From Empedobacter stercoris (GTDB lineage: Bacteria > Bacteroidota > Bacteroidia > Flavobacteriales > Weeksellaceae), in NCBI RefSeq assembly GCF_965137335.1, contig NZ_CBCRZD010000011.1: 64,000 nucleotides of DNA. One strand, written 5' to 3'. The position numbers and the translations under genes are program-made. Below the pieces are notes generated by a model that was not told where the DNA came from, ran no database searches, and saw only the letters and a program-made list of their open reading frames with translations. Positions within the stretch are counted from its first letter, which is position 1; each line of letters begins with the position of its first letter. Below, piece by piece: positions 26,825 to 35,347 of this stretch.

Positions 26825-27592
26825 TTGGAAATCGAAATTCTATTTTATCTGTGTACTGCTGCATTTTTTGCTGGCTTTATCGACTCTATTGTTGGTGGAG
26901 GTGGTTTAATCCAAACACCTTTATCGCTGGCTTTCTTACCAAATTTACCCGTTTCTACGGTTATCGGAACACTAAAAATTCCTGCATTTAGTGGAACAGC
27001 TTTAGCGACTTCTCAATATTTAAAGAAAGTAAAAATAGATTGGAAACTCTTTGCTATCATGGCAACTTGTGCCTTTATTTCTGCATTTTTAGGTTCGCAA
27101 TTATTGACGGTTATTGACAACGATTTCATGAAACCTGTTTTACTTGTCATTTTAATCATTCTGGCTATTTATACCATTTTCAAAAAAGATTTTGGCCAAG
27201 CAACTGAACGCAAAATCCCCTATCATAACGCAATTATAAATGGTTGTATCGTAAGTATTGCTGTTGGTTTTTATGATGGTTTTATTGGTCCTGCTACGGG
27301 CACATTTTTTATTTTAGGATTTGTGACATTACTTGGAATGGACTTCCTGAAAGCAAATACTAATGCTAAACTGATTAACTTAGCTACCAACTTTGGTTCG
27401 ATTTGTTTGTTTTTAATCAAAGGACAAATTATTTGGAAAATCGCTATACCAATGGCTGTTTGTAATGCTTTAGGTGGTTTTATTGGAGCAAAATTAGCCA
27501 TCAACAAAGGAAACAAATTCATTCGTTGCATATTTATTTTGGTAATCCTACTCTCAATTTGTAGATTTGGTTACGAAGTAATTTTCAAGTAA
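26825..27592 (+). CDS. TauE/SafE-family (sulfite/anion exporter-like) membrane protein
   Basis: A 255-residue integral membrane protein with about eight helices arranged as two repeats. The family landmarks are the glycine-rich AGFIDSIVGGGGLIQTPLSL near the N-terminus and its echo SIAVGFYDGFIGPATGTFFI about residue 140-158. Members export sulfite, sulfonates or related anions, but most are uncharacterised. The start codon is TTG; no ATG gives a complete first helix. The next gene begins immediately after its stop codon, so they form one transcript. Confidence 0.85.
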   Translation: MEIEILFYLCTAAFFAGFIDSIVGGGGLIQTPLSLAFLPNLPVSTVIGTLKIPAFSGTALATSQYLKKVKIDWKLFAIMATCAFISAFLGSQLLTVIDNDFMKPVLLVILIILAIYTIFKKDFGQATERKIPYHNAIINGCIVSIAVGFYDGFIGPATGTFFILGFVTLLGMDFLKANTNAKLINLATNFGSICLFLIKGQIIWKIAIPMAVCNALGGFIGAKLAINKGNKFIRCIFILVILLSICRFGYEVIFK

Positions 27593-28375
27593 ATGAAGTC
27601 CATTTTATCCATCATTTTTGTTACGGTATGTTTAAATGTTTTAGCGCAGAAATTTGTGTTGAAAGATTCGCTTATAACCAATAACAAAACTGTAAATACA
27701 ATTGATACCGATCTTAATAATTCGCTCTATTTGATTTCGGATACGAAAATTGAAAAAATATTTCAGTCGAATAAAAACAACATTGTTGATTTAAAAAATG
27801 TAATAACAACTGTTTACACAGGAAATCCGTTAAGAACTTATATCTATTCAAATTTTAATCAAATCTCCATTTTGGATGAGAATCTTAACTCTATTCAAGA
27901 TATGATTCAATTAAAATCGACCGATTATATACCAATTGCATTAAAAGTGGTTGACAATCAATTTTGTTGGTTTTATGATATTATCGGAAATAAATTGGTT
28001 TATTTTAATTATCAATTGCAGAAACCTATTCTAATTTCAAAGCAGATTTATTTAAAAAATAACGATCAATCCATTGAAAAAATTCATGTATATAAAAATT
28101 TAGTTTACTTAAAAAGTCAACAAACAATTTACATCTATGATGATTATGGTAATTTTAAATCTAATTTTGAGATAAATATCAAAGATTCCGCTTACTATTT
28201 TTATAAAGATGTTATTTTTTACATAAAAGACAATATGCTAATTTCGAAAAATATCATCAATCAAAATTCAACTACACTTATAGAATTGAAAAACATTAAA
28301 AGTATGGCTTTTAACGAAACTAACTTTTATACGTTTGATGGAAATAGGGTAAAAAATTACGAAATATTAAAATAA
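27593..28375 (+). CDS. secreted protein of unknown function
   Basis: A 260-residue exported protein (signal peptide MKSILSIIFVTVCLNVLAQ). The body is made of repeated beta-strand-rich units with pattern YLISDTKIEKIF, YIYSNFNQISILD and TIYIYDDYGNF, suggesting a beta-propeller. No catalytic motif seen. It starts directly after the stop of the TauE-like gene with no spacer, so translation is probably coupled, but there is no obvious functional link. Confidence 0.7.
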   Translation: MKSILSIIFVTVCLNVLAQKFVLKDSLITNNKTVNTIDTDLNNSLYLISDTKIEKIFQSNKNNIVDLKNVITTVYTGNPLRTYIYSNFNQISILDENLNSIQDMIQLKSTDYIPIALKVVDNQFCWFYDIIGNKLVYFNYQLQKPILISKQIYLKNNDQSIEKIHVYKNLVYLKSQQTIYIYDDYGNFKSNFEINIKDSAYYFYKDVIFYIKDNMLISKNIINQNSTTLIELKNIKSMAFNETNFYTFDGNRVKNYEILK

Positions 28376-28532
28376 AAACAACTAATAATCAATAATTTAA
28401 ATCAAAACAACTGCTTGTAAGTTTCCTCAAATCAAAAGATTAATTTTAATTTCTTTTGAATAAAAACACATAAATCAATCGGAATAATTTTTTTCTAATA
28501 AAAGATTTTTCTATGAGTTAACAGCTTAGATT

Positions 28533-28563
28533 TTGTTTTGAAAATTAAGCTTTAGTATATTTG
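28533..28563 (+). promoter_or_regulatory. promoter of the deoxynucleoside kinase gene
   Basis: TTG (28533-28535, in a TTTTGTTTTG tract) lies 20 bases from TATATTTG (28556-28563). It is one of the few places in the window where both the -33 and -7 elements are recognisable. The ATG follows 22 bases downstream. Confidence 0.6.
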
Positions 28564-28585
28564 CAATCGTTAAAATAATTGGAAA

Positions 28586-29200
28586 ATGCATATCGCGATC
28601 GCAGGAAATATTGGAGCAGGAAAAACTACTCTAACAAATCTTTTAGCAAAACAATACAACTGGACAGCTCAATTTGAAGATGTAGAAATGAATCCTTATT
28701 TGGATGATTTTTACAATGATATGGAAAAATGGGCGTTCAATTTGCAAATTTACTTTTTAGGAAGTCGTTTCAATCAAGTGAAAGAAATTAGAGAAAGTGG
28801 TAAAGATATTATCCAAGACCGTACTATTTATGAGGATGCGCATATTTTTGCGAGCAACTTAAATGATATGGGACTTTTGTCTACACGAGATTACAATAAC
28901 TATTTGCGTGTTTTCAACTTAATGACAAGTTTTGTTGAAGCACCTGATTTATTAATTTACCTAAAAGCTTCTATTCCGACTTTGGTTGCTCAAATTCAGA
29001 AACGTGGCCGTGATTACGAAAACTCTATTAGTATTGATTATTTGAGTCGTTTGAATGATAAATATGACAAATGGATTTCGAATTACAAAGAAGGAAAAGT
29101 TTTAGTTATTGATGTAGATAATTTAGATTTTGTTGAAAATAAAGAAGACTTGGGTTTCATCTTCAACAAGATAGAAGGAGAAATAAATGGACTTTTTTAG
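28586..29200 (+). CDS. deoxynucleoside kinase (dNK/dGK family)
   Basis: A 204-residue cytoplasmic salvage kinase that phosphorylates deoxynucleosides with ATP. P-loop GNIGAGKTTL at residues about 7-16, the catalytic Glu-Arg region QDRTIYEDAHIF at about 77-88 (DRS/DRT motif) and the lid with basic residues QKRGRDYENSISIDYL at about 145-160. Full length. Nucleoside preference cannot be assigned. It precedes an EamA transporter but a terminator separates them. Confidence 0.9.
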   Translation: MHIAIAGNIGAGKTTLTNLLAKQYNWTAQFEDVEMNPYLDDFYNDMEKWAFNLQIYFLGSRFNQVKEIRESGKDIIQDRTIYEDAHIFASNLNDMGLLSTRDYNNYLRVFNLMTSFVEAPDLLIYLKASIPTLVAQIQKRGRDYENSISIDYLSRLNDKYDKWISNYKEGKVLVIDVDNLDFVENKEDLGFIFNKIEGEINGLF

Positions 29201-29226
29201 TTCGTAAAAAATACAGTAACTTGCAC

Positions 29227-29256
29227 GGCTTGATTAAAAAAATCAAGCCTTTTTTG
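29227..29256 (+). terminator. intrinsic terminator
   Basis: GGCTTGATT / AATCAAGCC stem (29227-29235 and 29241-29249), five-base A loop, followed by TTTTTT. Confidence 0.85.
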
Positions 29257-29268
29257 TGAAAAAAAATT

Positions 29269-30225
29269 ATGGAAAATAAAAATTTATTGAAGGGAGTTTT
29301 GTTTGTCGCAATGGGCGCAAGCTTCTACGGAATGCTTGCCACTTTTGTAAAAGTAGCTTACGATCAAGGCTACACGACAGCAGAAGTTACAGCTTCACAA
29401 TTTGTTTTAGGAATTATAGCCTTATTGATTATTAATTTGATTATGGCGAATAAAAATAACTCAATTCCAAAAGTAAAACCGAAAGATAAAAAGCGGCTTA
29501 TTTTAGCAGGAACATCGTTAGGTTTTACGAGTTTATTTTATTATTTATCAGTTCAATATATCAATGTATCAATTGCAATCGTACTGTTGATGCAAACAGT
29601 TTGGTTGAGTATTTTGGTGGAAAGTATATTGACTAAAAAATTTCCTTCGGCTAAAAAATTAATCGCTATGATTTTGGTATTAATTGGTACCGCAATGGGT
29701 ACAAACTTAATTAACCAAGACGTAGAATTAAACCCAAAAGGATTATTCTGGGGGTTCTTAGCAGCTTGTTCATTTACCACAACCATGTTTACTTCAAATA
29801 GTATGGCGAATTATTTACCTCCTTACAAAAAGAGTTTGTATATGCTGTATGGTGGAGGAATAATTGTTGCATTATTTGTGTTTTTTAGCCAATTAGGACC
29901 TTATTATTCAGAGAGTTTAATGAGTTTATACCGTAATTTTTCTGATGATAAAACTGGAATACATCCTCTCAACCTGAAAATTTTCTATACATGGGGATTG
30001 TTTTTATCCTTATTTGGAACAGTTTTACCTCCTATTTTATTAAACAAAGGTTTTCCAAATACAGGTTTAGGATTAGGAAGTATTGTTGCTTCTATAGAAT
30101 TACCCGTTTCTGTAACCATGGCATTCATCGTTTTACAAGAACAAGTTTTAGCTATTCAATGGACTGGAATTGCCGTTATTATTTTTGCAATTATTATCTC
30201 GAACATCAATTTCACTAAAAGTTAA
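29269..30225 (+). CDS. EamA/DMT-superfamily transporter
   Basis: A 318-residue protein with ten predicted transmembrane helices in two EamA repeats (about 5-145 and 155-310). Landmarks are ASFYGMLATFVKVAYDQG at the first helix and TGLGLGSIVASIELPVSVTMAFIVLQEQ in the second repeat. The family exports amino acids or metabolites; the substrate is not predictable. Preceded by the terminator of the kinase gene and closed by a 17-bp bidirectional terminator. Confidence 0.87.
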   Translation: MENKNLLKGVLFVAMGASFYGMLATFVKVAYDQGYTTAEVTASQFVLGIIALLIINLIMANKNNSIPKVKPKDKKRLILAGTSLGFTSLFYYLSVQYINVSIAIVLLMQTVWLSILVESILTKKFPSAKKLIAMILVLIGTAMGTNLINQDVELNPKGLFWGFLAACSFTTTMFTSNSMANYLPPYKKSLYMLYGGGIIVALFVFFSQLGPYYSESLMSLYRNFSDDKTGIHPLNLKIFYTWGLFLSLFGTVLPPILLNKGFPNTGLGLGSIVASIELPVSVTMAFIVLQEQVLAIQWTGIAVIIFAIIISNINFTKS

Positions 30226-30290
30226 TTGATAATACACACGATTGTTGTCAAAAAATATATTTCAAGAAATGATAGTATTGAATATATATC

Positions 30291-30328
30291 AAACAAAAAA
30301 AGCTTCCTTTTGGAAGCTTTTTTTGTTT
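30291..30328. terminator. bidirectional terminator between convergent genes
   Basis: A 17-bp perfect inverted repeat (30291-30307 and 30312-30328) around TTTT. A-run and T-run on the two sides serve the EamA gene on plus and the LysM gene on minus. Confidence 0.9.
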
Positions 30329-30339
30329 GATAAGGTAAG

Positions 30340-31419
30340 TTATGCTCTAACTTTAGTTTTTAAATTAATTCGTTGTCCAACTTTAGGTTGTGCACCTGGC
30401 TCCATACGATTCAGTTTATATAAGCTACTAACTTTTACACCAAAACGCTGAGAAATCGTGTACATATCATCACCTTCCTGAACTTTGTACGAATAATCAG
30501 AACCTTTAGTTTTCTTTTTTCCAAAAAATACAATTTGTCCATCTTTCAACTTAGATCCCATTTGTATTTCATTGAAATTCGCAATATCAGAAGGAACTTT
30601 ATTATACGTTTTAGAGATTGTCGCTATCGTTTCTCCAGCTTGTGCAATAATATAAGGAATGTTATTCTTGTGATTTTTGATGCGAGTTGTTGGATTTTGA
30701 GGACGAGTTTCATAAACAACCGTTTTGTTATTTACAATAGGCTCATTCTTTTCTACAATATTTTCTTTGGGTTGGTAAGAAGCTAAAATAACTTCTTCTT
30801 TGATTGATTTAGGCTCATTTTTCATCTGTTTAGAAGAATTATTCGCTAACATCAAATCATCTTGATTGTTATATAATGCGTATAACTTAGCAAAAACTTC
30901 TTCAGCTGAAATCTTATCAAATTGATCTAAATTATATTTTTCTATTCGAGAGATTAATTTAAACGCATATTTTGAATCTGTTGCATAACCAGCTTTTTTT
31001 AATCCATGAGCCCAAGCTTTAAAATCTGTTGGATCCAAATTAAATAAAGCCTTATAATAGGGTCTTAATGCCAAAAATTCTGAATGATCTCTGTAACTTT
31101 CTTCAACTGAAAGATACTTTCTGAAACATTCGCCTTTTGCATCATCATCGTGGTAAATTCTTGGTTTATCCAACGACCATTCTGCTGGTCCTTTACATTT
31201 TATACCAAAATGATTATTTGCTTGCTCAGCTAATCTACTTTGCCCTCCACCTGTTTCTAATAAACCTTGTGCTAAAGTTATACTTGCCGGAACTTTGTAA
31301 AGTTGCATTTCTTCAACAGCTAAAATAGCATGTTTTCGAATGTAAGTTATGTCTCTACTTTCTTGGGCTTGTGTTGACATGGCCAAAACAAAGCTAAAAA
31401 CGTACAACAATTTTCTCAT
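30340..31419 (-). CDS. secreted glucosaminidase with two LysM domains
   Basis: A 359-residue peptidoglycan hydrolase. Signal peptide to about residue 18. GH73-type glucosaminidase domain (about 22-165) with the catalytic Glu in ITLAQGLLETGGGQSRLA and NHFGIKCKG, YHDDDAKGECFRKYLS. A Lys/Asn-rich linker (about 185-250) leads to LysM repeats at about 252-298 (YIIAQAGETIATISKTY) and 308-354 (YKVQEGDDMYTISQRFG). Likely cleaves the glycan backbone during growth or division. Its start overlaps the stop of the PLP-enzyme gene by four bases, last of a three-gene operon. Confidence 0.9.
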   Translation of the reverse strand: MRKLLYVFSFVLAMSTQAQESRDITYIRKHAILAVEEMQLYKVPASITLAQGLLETGGGQSRLAEQANNHFGIKCKGPAEWSLDKPRIYHDDDAKGECFRKYLSVEESYRDHSEFLALRPYYKALFNLDPTDFKAWAHGLKKAGYATDSKYAFKLISRIEKYNLDQFDKISAEEVFAKLYALYNNQDDLMLANNSSKQMKNEPKSIKEEVILASYQPKENIVEKNEPIVNNKTVVYETRPQNPTTRIKNHKNNIPYIIAQAGETIATISKTYNKVPSDIANFNEIQMGSKLKDGQIVFFGKKKTKGSDYSYKVQEGDDMYTISQRFGVKVSSLYKLNRMEPGAQPKVGQRINLKTKVRA

Positions 31420-32333
31420 TCTATAATATTTTTATTCTTCTTTTTTAAAAGTTTATTCATCCCTTCTATTCCTTGTAGTCCGCCTGTATGAACGATAAGA
31501 ATTTTAGAGTTATCACTAAAATAATGATTTTTAATCAATTCGAAAATACCAAAAACCATTTTTCCTGTATAAATAGGATCCAATTGAATATGGTTAATTC
31601 GCTTGAAATCATTTACAAAAGTAATTAAATCATCCGAAACTTTTCCATATCCGCCAAAATGATATTCGTTAAAAATAGTAAAATTCGTTTTATTTGTCAA
31701 TTTTTCTATCTCTTTTGGAATAAAATTCCCTTTTAAACTTGGAAAGCCTATTATTTTTTGATGTAATTTAGAACTTTCAATCAAACCAGCTATTGTTCCA
31801 CAAGTTCCGATCGCCGAAGCAATATAATCGAAATCGAAACAATCTGCATACAAAATTTCTTCGCAACCTTTTATAGCTAACTCATTTGTACCTCCTTCTG
31901 GAATAACGTAAGCGTCTGGATATTTAGTATTTAAATCATCTAAAAATTTAATTTCATCTTTTTTCCTATACTCTTCTCTCGAAATAAAATGCAACTGCAT
32001 TCCGCATTTTTCAGCAAAACGTAAGGTTGGATTTTCATCAATTTTATCAATTAACTCTTCTCCTCGTATAATGCCTATTGTTTCGAAATCATGAATTTTA
32101 CCTGCCGCAGCAGTCGCTGCTATATGATTAGAAAAAGCACCTCCAAATGTTACTAATTTTTTGAAACCCAATTTTTCAGCTTCAATAAAATTATATTTTA
32201 GTTTTCGGTATTTATTTCCAGAAATTTCAGGATGAATTAAATCTTCTCTCAAAATAGAAAGTTGAATTTTCTGAGAAGTTATATGCGTAATATCAATCGG
32301 CTGTATTTGAGCTTTATAATCGTTCCAAATCAT
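31416..32333 (-). CDS. ACC deaminase / D-cysteine desulfhydrase family PLP enzyme
   Basis: A 305-residue fold-type II PLP enzyme. The PLP lysine lies in EISGNKYRKLKYN (about 38-50), followed by FGGAFSNHIAATAAAG and a Gly-rich phosphate loop AIGTCGTIAGLIES. Family members open aminocyclopropane carboxylate or desulfurate D-cysteine; the latter is the commoner activity in bacteria. Middle gene of a tight minus-strand operon (no gap to the upstream gene, four-base overlap with the LysM gene). The partner genes do not clarify the substrate. Confidence 0.86.
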   Translation of the reverse strand: MIWNDYKAQIQPIDITHITSQKIQLSILREDLIHPEISGNKYRKLKYNFIEAEKLGFKKLVTFGGAFSNHIAATAAAGKIHDFETIGIIRGEELIDKIDENPTLRFAEKCGMQLHFISREEYRKKDEIKFLDDLNTKYPDAYVIPEGGTNELAIKGCEEILYADCFDFDYIASAIGTCGTIAGLIESSKLHQKIIGFPSLKGNFIPKEIEKLTNKTNFTIFNEYHFGGYGKVSDDLITFVNDFKRINHIQLDPIYTGKMVFGIFELIKNHYFSDNSKILIVHTGGLQGIEGMNKLLKKKNKNIIE

Positions 32334-32660
32334 TTACAAATATTTTAGAAAACTATAAAATTTTCGTTCTTTTAAATAATTCAAATTATGATCATTTGCA
32401 TACGCTTCACGCTCAAAACTAATATTTCGATACGCTTTGTGTTGATCACGGTATTGAACTAATCGAATCATATATTCTATCAAATAAAAAGGATAAAAAA
32501 AGACAACTAAAAGTTCGAGTTGTTGAATAATATGAATGTTTTCATGATTGATTAAAACAGTATCATTCTTTAATTTTTTATCTCTCAAAAAAATAAACGG
32601 AAAAATGGTAATTCCGATAAAGTTCTTGCGAAATAAACGATTCAAAACAACTACAAACAT
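32334..32660 (-). CDS. small protein with an HExxH motif, unknown function
   Basis: A 108-residue protein, basic at its ends, with HENIH (about residues 39-43, in LINHENIHIIQQLELLV), a zinc-protease-type motif, then a hydrophobic stretch (LLVVFFYPFYLIEYMI) and FEREAYANDHN, where the Glu could be a third ligand, as in M48/M56 or DUF4157-like proteins. A miniature membrane-associated metalloprotease is possible; I do not recognise a named family. First gene of the operon; its stop abuts the next start. Confidence 0.65.
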   Translation of the reverse strand: MFVVVLNRLFRKNFIGITIFPFIFLRDKKLKNDTVLINHENIHIIQQLELLVVFFYPFYLIEYMIRLVQYRDQHKAYRNISFEREAYANDHNLNYLKERKFYSFLKYL

Positions 32661-32683
32661 AATTTACTAACTCGATTCTTTGT

Positions 32684-32691
32684 CAAAATTA
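32684..32691 (-). promoter_or_regulatory. -7 box TAATTTTG of the HExxH-PLP-LysM operon
   Basis: On the minus strand, 23 bases upstream of the ATG at 32660. No clear -33 element. Confidence 0.45.
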
Positions 32692-32818
32692 AGCAATCTG
32701 AGAGATATTGATTAAAAAAAGCTTTAAAAATCGTAACTTTATAGAAACCGACTAAGTATTATCATCATGATATTGATGAAAAATAATTGATAAAAGTTGT
32801 AATTTCACAGCATTAGAA

Positions 32819-32980
32819 ATGAAGAAGTTTGAAGAAGGAGATTATTATTTATCTCCAGAAGGTTTTAGAATTTTCACTGCACAATACCTTAAAAAAAGAG
32901 GATATTGTTGTAAAAGTGGTTGCAAACATTGCCCGTATGGATACGACAAAAAAACAGATAAAATAAAAAATAAAAAATAA
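32819..32980 (+). CDS. DUF5522-type small cysteine-rich protein
   Basis: A 53-residue protein with the signature LSPEGFRIFTAQYL and, at residues about 29-42, GYCCKSGCKHCPYGY. The four cysteines (CC, C and C, spaced like CC-x2-C-x2-C) look like a metal or Fe-S site. Such small proteins are conserved in Bacteroidota and unstudied to my knowledge. It lies five bases before the DUF2911 gene, so the two are probably cotranscribed. The Lys/Asp-rich tail (DKKTDKIKNKK) is probably disordered. Confidence 0.8.
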   Translation: MKKFEEGDYYLSPEGFRIFTAQYLKKRGYCCKSGCKHCPYGYDKKTDKIKNKK

Positions 32981-32985
32981 TTTAT

Positions 32986-33720
32986 ATGAAAATAACATCA
33001 ACAGTCTTCGCATTATTCATAGGAAGTTGTGCTTTTGCACAAATGAAATTTCCTTCGGTAAGTTCTCACGCAGAAGTTGAACAAAAAGTGGGATTAACTG
33101 AAATTGAAGTAGAATACAATCGACCGAATGTAAATGAAAGAAAGGTTTTCGGAAAATTAGTTCCTTACGGAGAAGTTTGGCGTACAGGTGCAAACGAAAA
33201 TACGGTGATTAAATTTGATCAACCCATTAAGGTAAATGGACAAGATTTGGCCGCTGGTGAATATGCGTTGTATACAATTCCAACTAAAGAAGATTGGGAT
33301 GTGATATTTTACAAAGACACTAAAAACTGGGGAAATCCAAAGGAATGGAACGAATCTAATGTTGCATTGAAAGTAAAAGCGCCATCAACAAAGTCCATGA
33401 ATAATAAAACCGAAACGTTCGAGATTCGTTTTACAAATGTGACGCAAAAATCTGCAAATTTGGTAATGGCTTGGGATAACGTAAACGTTGTATTGGAAAT
33501 AGAAACAAATACAATTAATACGGTATTAAAAATGATTGGAGAACAATTAAACGAAAATTCATCTGCAAGAGATTTTTATAATTCAGCTAATTTCTATTAT
33601 TCAAATAAATTAGATCGAAATCAAGCAATAAAATGGGTAAATACAGCTTTAGAAAAAGATCCGAATGCGCCAATTTATTATAAAGAATTGAAGGAAAAAT
33701 TAGAAAAAGATAAATATTAA
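32986..33720 (+). CDS. DUF2911 domain-containing secreted protein
   Basis: A 244-residue exported protein (signal peptide MKITSTVFALFIGSCAFAQ). The DUF2911 domain (about 20-165) shows VEYNRPNVNERKVFGKLVPYGEVWRTGANENT and ALYTIPTKEDWDVIFYKD. The C-terminal 70 residues are helical and TPR-like (KWVNTALEKDPNAPIYYKELKEKLEKD). Function unknown. Follows the small Cys-rich gene by five bases and ends in a strong terminator. Confidence 0.85.
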   Translation: MKITSTVFALFIGSCAFAQMKFPSVSSHAEVEQKVGLTEIEVEYNRPNVNERKVFGKLVPYGEVWRTGANENTVIKFDQPIKVNGQDLAAGEYALYTIPTKEDWDVIFYKDTKNWGNPKEWNESNVALKVKAPSTKSMNNKTETFEIRFTNVTQKSANLVMAWDNVNVVLEIETNTINTVLKMIGEQLNENSSARDFYNSANFYYSNKLDRNQAIKWVNTALEKDPNAPIYYKELKEKLEKDKY

Positions 33721-33736
33721 ATAAAATTAAATTAGT

Positions 33737-33775
33737 AAATCCGTTTCTTTAATACTGAAGAAACGGATTTTTTTA
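33737..33775 (+). terminator. intrinsic terminator after the DUF2911 gene
   Basis: A 13-bp stem (33737-33749 and 33758-33770), eight-base loop, followed by a T run. The T run overlaps the final stop codon of the convergent channel pseudogene. Confidence 0.85.
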
Positions 33776-34207
33776 TTCAGATATATTTTTTTTCAAAATG
33801 ATTTGCAAATAAGAAAACATCAACGCAGTCGACCAACCAACCATCATAATTCAATTGATAGCTTCTAAACCAGCCAATATTTTCCATTCGCTATCAATCA
33901 CTACATCACCATAACCTACTGTTGTAAATGTTATAAATGAAAAATAAAGCACTTCTTGAAAACTATATAAATTATCAATATTAAGATTAAAATAAAAAGC
34001 AGCTGCCCATATTGTACATTGCGTACCATGCAACAAAGTAAGTAAAGACACTGATAGAGCCATTTGCTACAAAACATGACTAATAGATAGTCGTTGGTTT
34101 TTGAAATTGAATTTATGCAGATATTTAAGGGAATGTACTGTAAATGTTGATTGTAAAATAACATTCATACAAATTATCAATACTCCAAAACATATAATTA
34201 GAAACAT
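33773..34207 (-). pseudogene. two-TM potassium-channel-like gene with two in-frame stops
   Basis: Reading one minus-strand frame from ATG 34207 to TAA 33773 gives 144 codons with the selectivity filter FITFTTVGYGD (about codons 97-107), an N-terminal transmembrane helix and a normal Ion_trans_2-type second helix (IMMVGWSTALMFSYLQIIL) at the end. The frame is broken by TAG at 34067-34069 (codon 47) and TGA at 33851-33853 (codon 119). Each is one base from a sense codon that fits (TGG Trp; GGA Gly, giving EAINGIMMVGW). No indel is present. A recently inactivated gene, or two consensus errors. Confidence 0.82.
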
Positions 34208-34369
34208 AGTATTTTATTGATGTAAAAGTATTCCTTTCCGTAATTTTTTCAAAGAAATAATAGAATTAGTTAAGATTTAATGTAAATCAGGTCTATTTTT
34301 TGAATATTTTAATTGTGTTAGCATTTGTTTTTGTATCATCTAATTCTTAACAATTAAACACTAAAATAA

Positions 34370-35170
34370 ATGAAAAAAATTTTACTATTGAGTACTTTAT
34401 TATTAGGTACATACTCACTAAATGCACAAAATAAATCTGCCACAGATTTACCTTATTCGTACGGTTTCGAAACGGAGGACCTTGACGGATGGACAATTAT
34501 TAATGCTGGAAATGGTAACAATTGGGCCGTTCATCAAGCTTCTTCAGAAACGCCAGATCCTTCAGAAGGAAAATATTATATGATGTACTATTTTCATGAT
34601 AATCCAGCTAATTCATATTTATTTTCAAAAGGTCTTAATTTAAAAGCAAACGAAAATATTAATCTACAATTTGATTATATGGGAATTGATGCTTGGTTTC
34701 CAGAAAAAATGGAAGTACTAATTGGCTTGAATCCTGATGTCGAGTCGATGACACAAAGACTTTGGATTGATGAAGAAATTATAAATTACCCATACGAAAC
34801 AGCTTCTGTAAATTTTGAAGTTCCTACTGATGGAGTCTATTATATTGCTTTTAGAGCCTTTTCTGATCCAGATCAATTTTACTTAAGCTTAGATAATATT
34901 ATCATCAAAAAAGAATCATTGGCTACGCAAGAAATAAATAAAACAAAATTGACGTATTATCCTAATCCTGTAAAAGATGTTTTAACGATTAAAAACGATC
35001 ACAACATCAAAAACATTGAAATTTTTGATTTATCTGGTAAAACGTTAATTAAAAAAAAGTACGATTCTGCTAACATTGATGTCGATATTTCAAAATTACC
35101 AAAAGGAACGTATATGGTAAAAATAAGTAGTGAGAACAGTAAAAAAACAATAAAAGTAATTAAAGATTAA
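34370..35170 (+). CDS. secreted protein with choice-of-anchor-J-type domain and type IX secretion signal
   Basis: A 266-residue protein with signal peptide (MKKILLLSTLLLGTYSLNAQ). A beta-jelly-roll domain at about 25-185 (SYGFETEDLDGWTIINAGNGNNWAVHQ, SKGLNLKANENINLQFDYMG) resembles the cleaved-adhesin/choice-of-anchor J group. The last 75 residues are a canonical T9SS type A sorting domain (YYPNPVKDVLTIKN, IEIFDLSGK, LPKGTYMVKISS). It is therefore exported across the outer membrane and probably surface-attached, in keeping with the gliding/Por secretion system of the phylum. The role may be adhesion. Confidence 0.87.
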   Translation: MKKILLLSTLLLGTYSLNAQNKSATDLPYSYGFETEDLDGWTIINAGNGNNWAVHQASSETPDPSEGKYYMMYYFHDNPANSYLFSKGLNLKANENINLQFDYMGIDAWFPEKMEVLIGLNPDVESMTQRLWIDEEIINYPYETASVNFEVPTDGVYYIAFRAFSDPDQFYLSLDNIIIKKESLATQEINKTKLTYYPNPVKDVLTIKNDHNIKNIEIFDLSGKTLIKKKYDSANIDVDISKLPKGTYMVKISSENSKKTIKVIKD

Positions 35171-35222
35171 CGTTCAGTTTTTGATAAATTTTCATATATT
35201 TAATTACAAAACAATGTTACAT

Positions 35223-35266
35223 AAAACGGATAGAAAGTTTTTATATGTAAGCATTCTATTCGTTTT
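35223..35266 (+). terminator. possible terminator
   Basis: A 13-bp imperfect stem (one G-U) with an 18-base loop, about 50 bases after the T9SS protein gene. The T tail is short (TTTT). Confidence 0.4.
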
Positions 35267-35314
35267 AAATTCATAAAGAATTGATAAAAAAACGTTTTCT
35301 ATTGGCTTATTTCT

Positions 35315-35322
35315 TAATTTTG
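35315..35322 (+). promoter_or_regulatory. -7 box TAATTTTG upstream of the GHL10 gene
   Basis: Fits TAnnTTTG, 25 bases before the ATG at 35348. An ambiguous base lies between them at 35342. Confidence 0.45.
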
Positions 35323-35347
35323 TAATTCTAAATCTATCATTNAACAA

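Noticed and set aside
30242..30451. 69-residue plus-strand reading frame after the EamA gene
   Set aside because: It reads through a 17-bp terminator and antisense into the LysM gene, with no recognisable domain.
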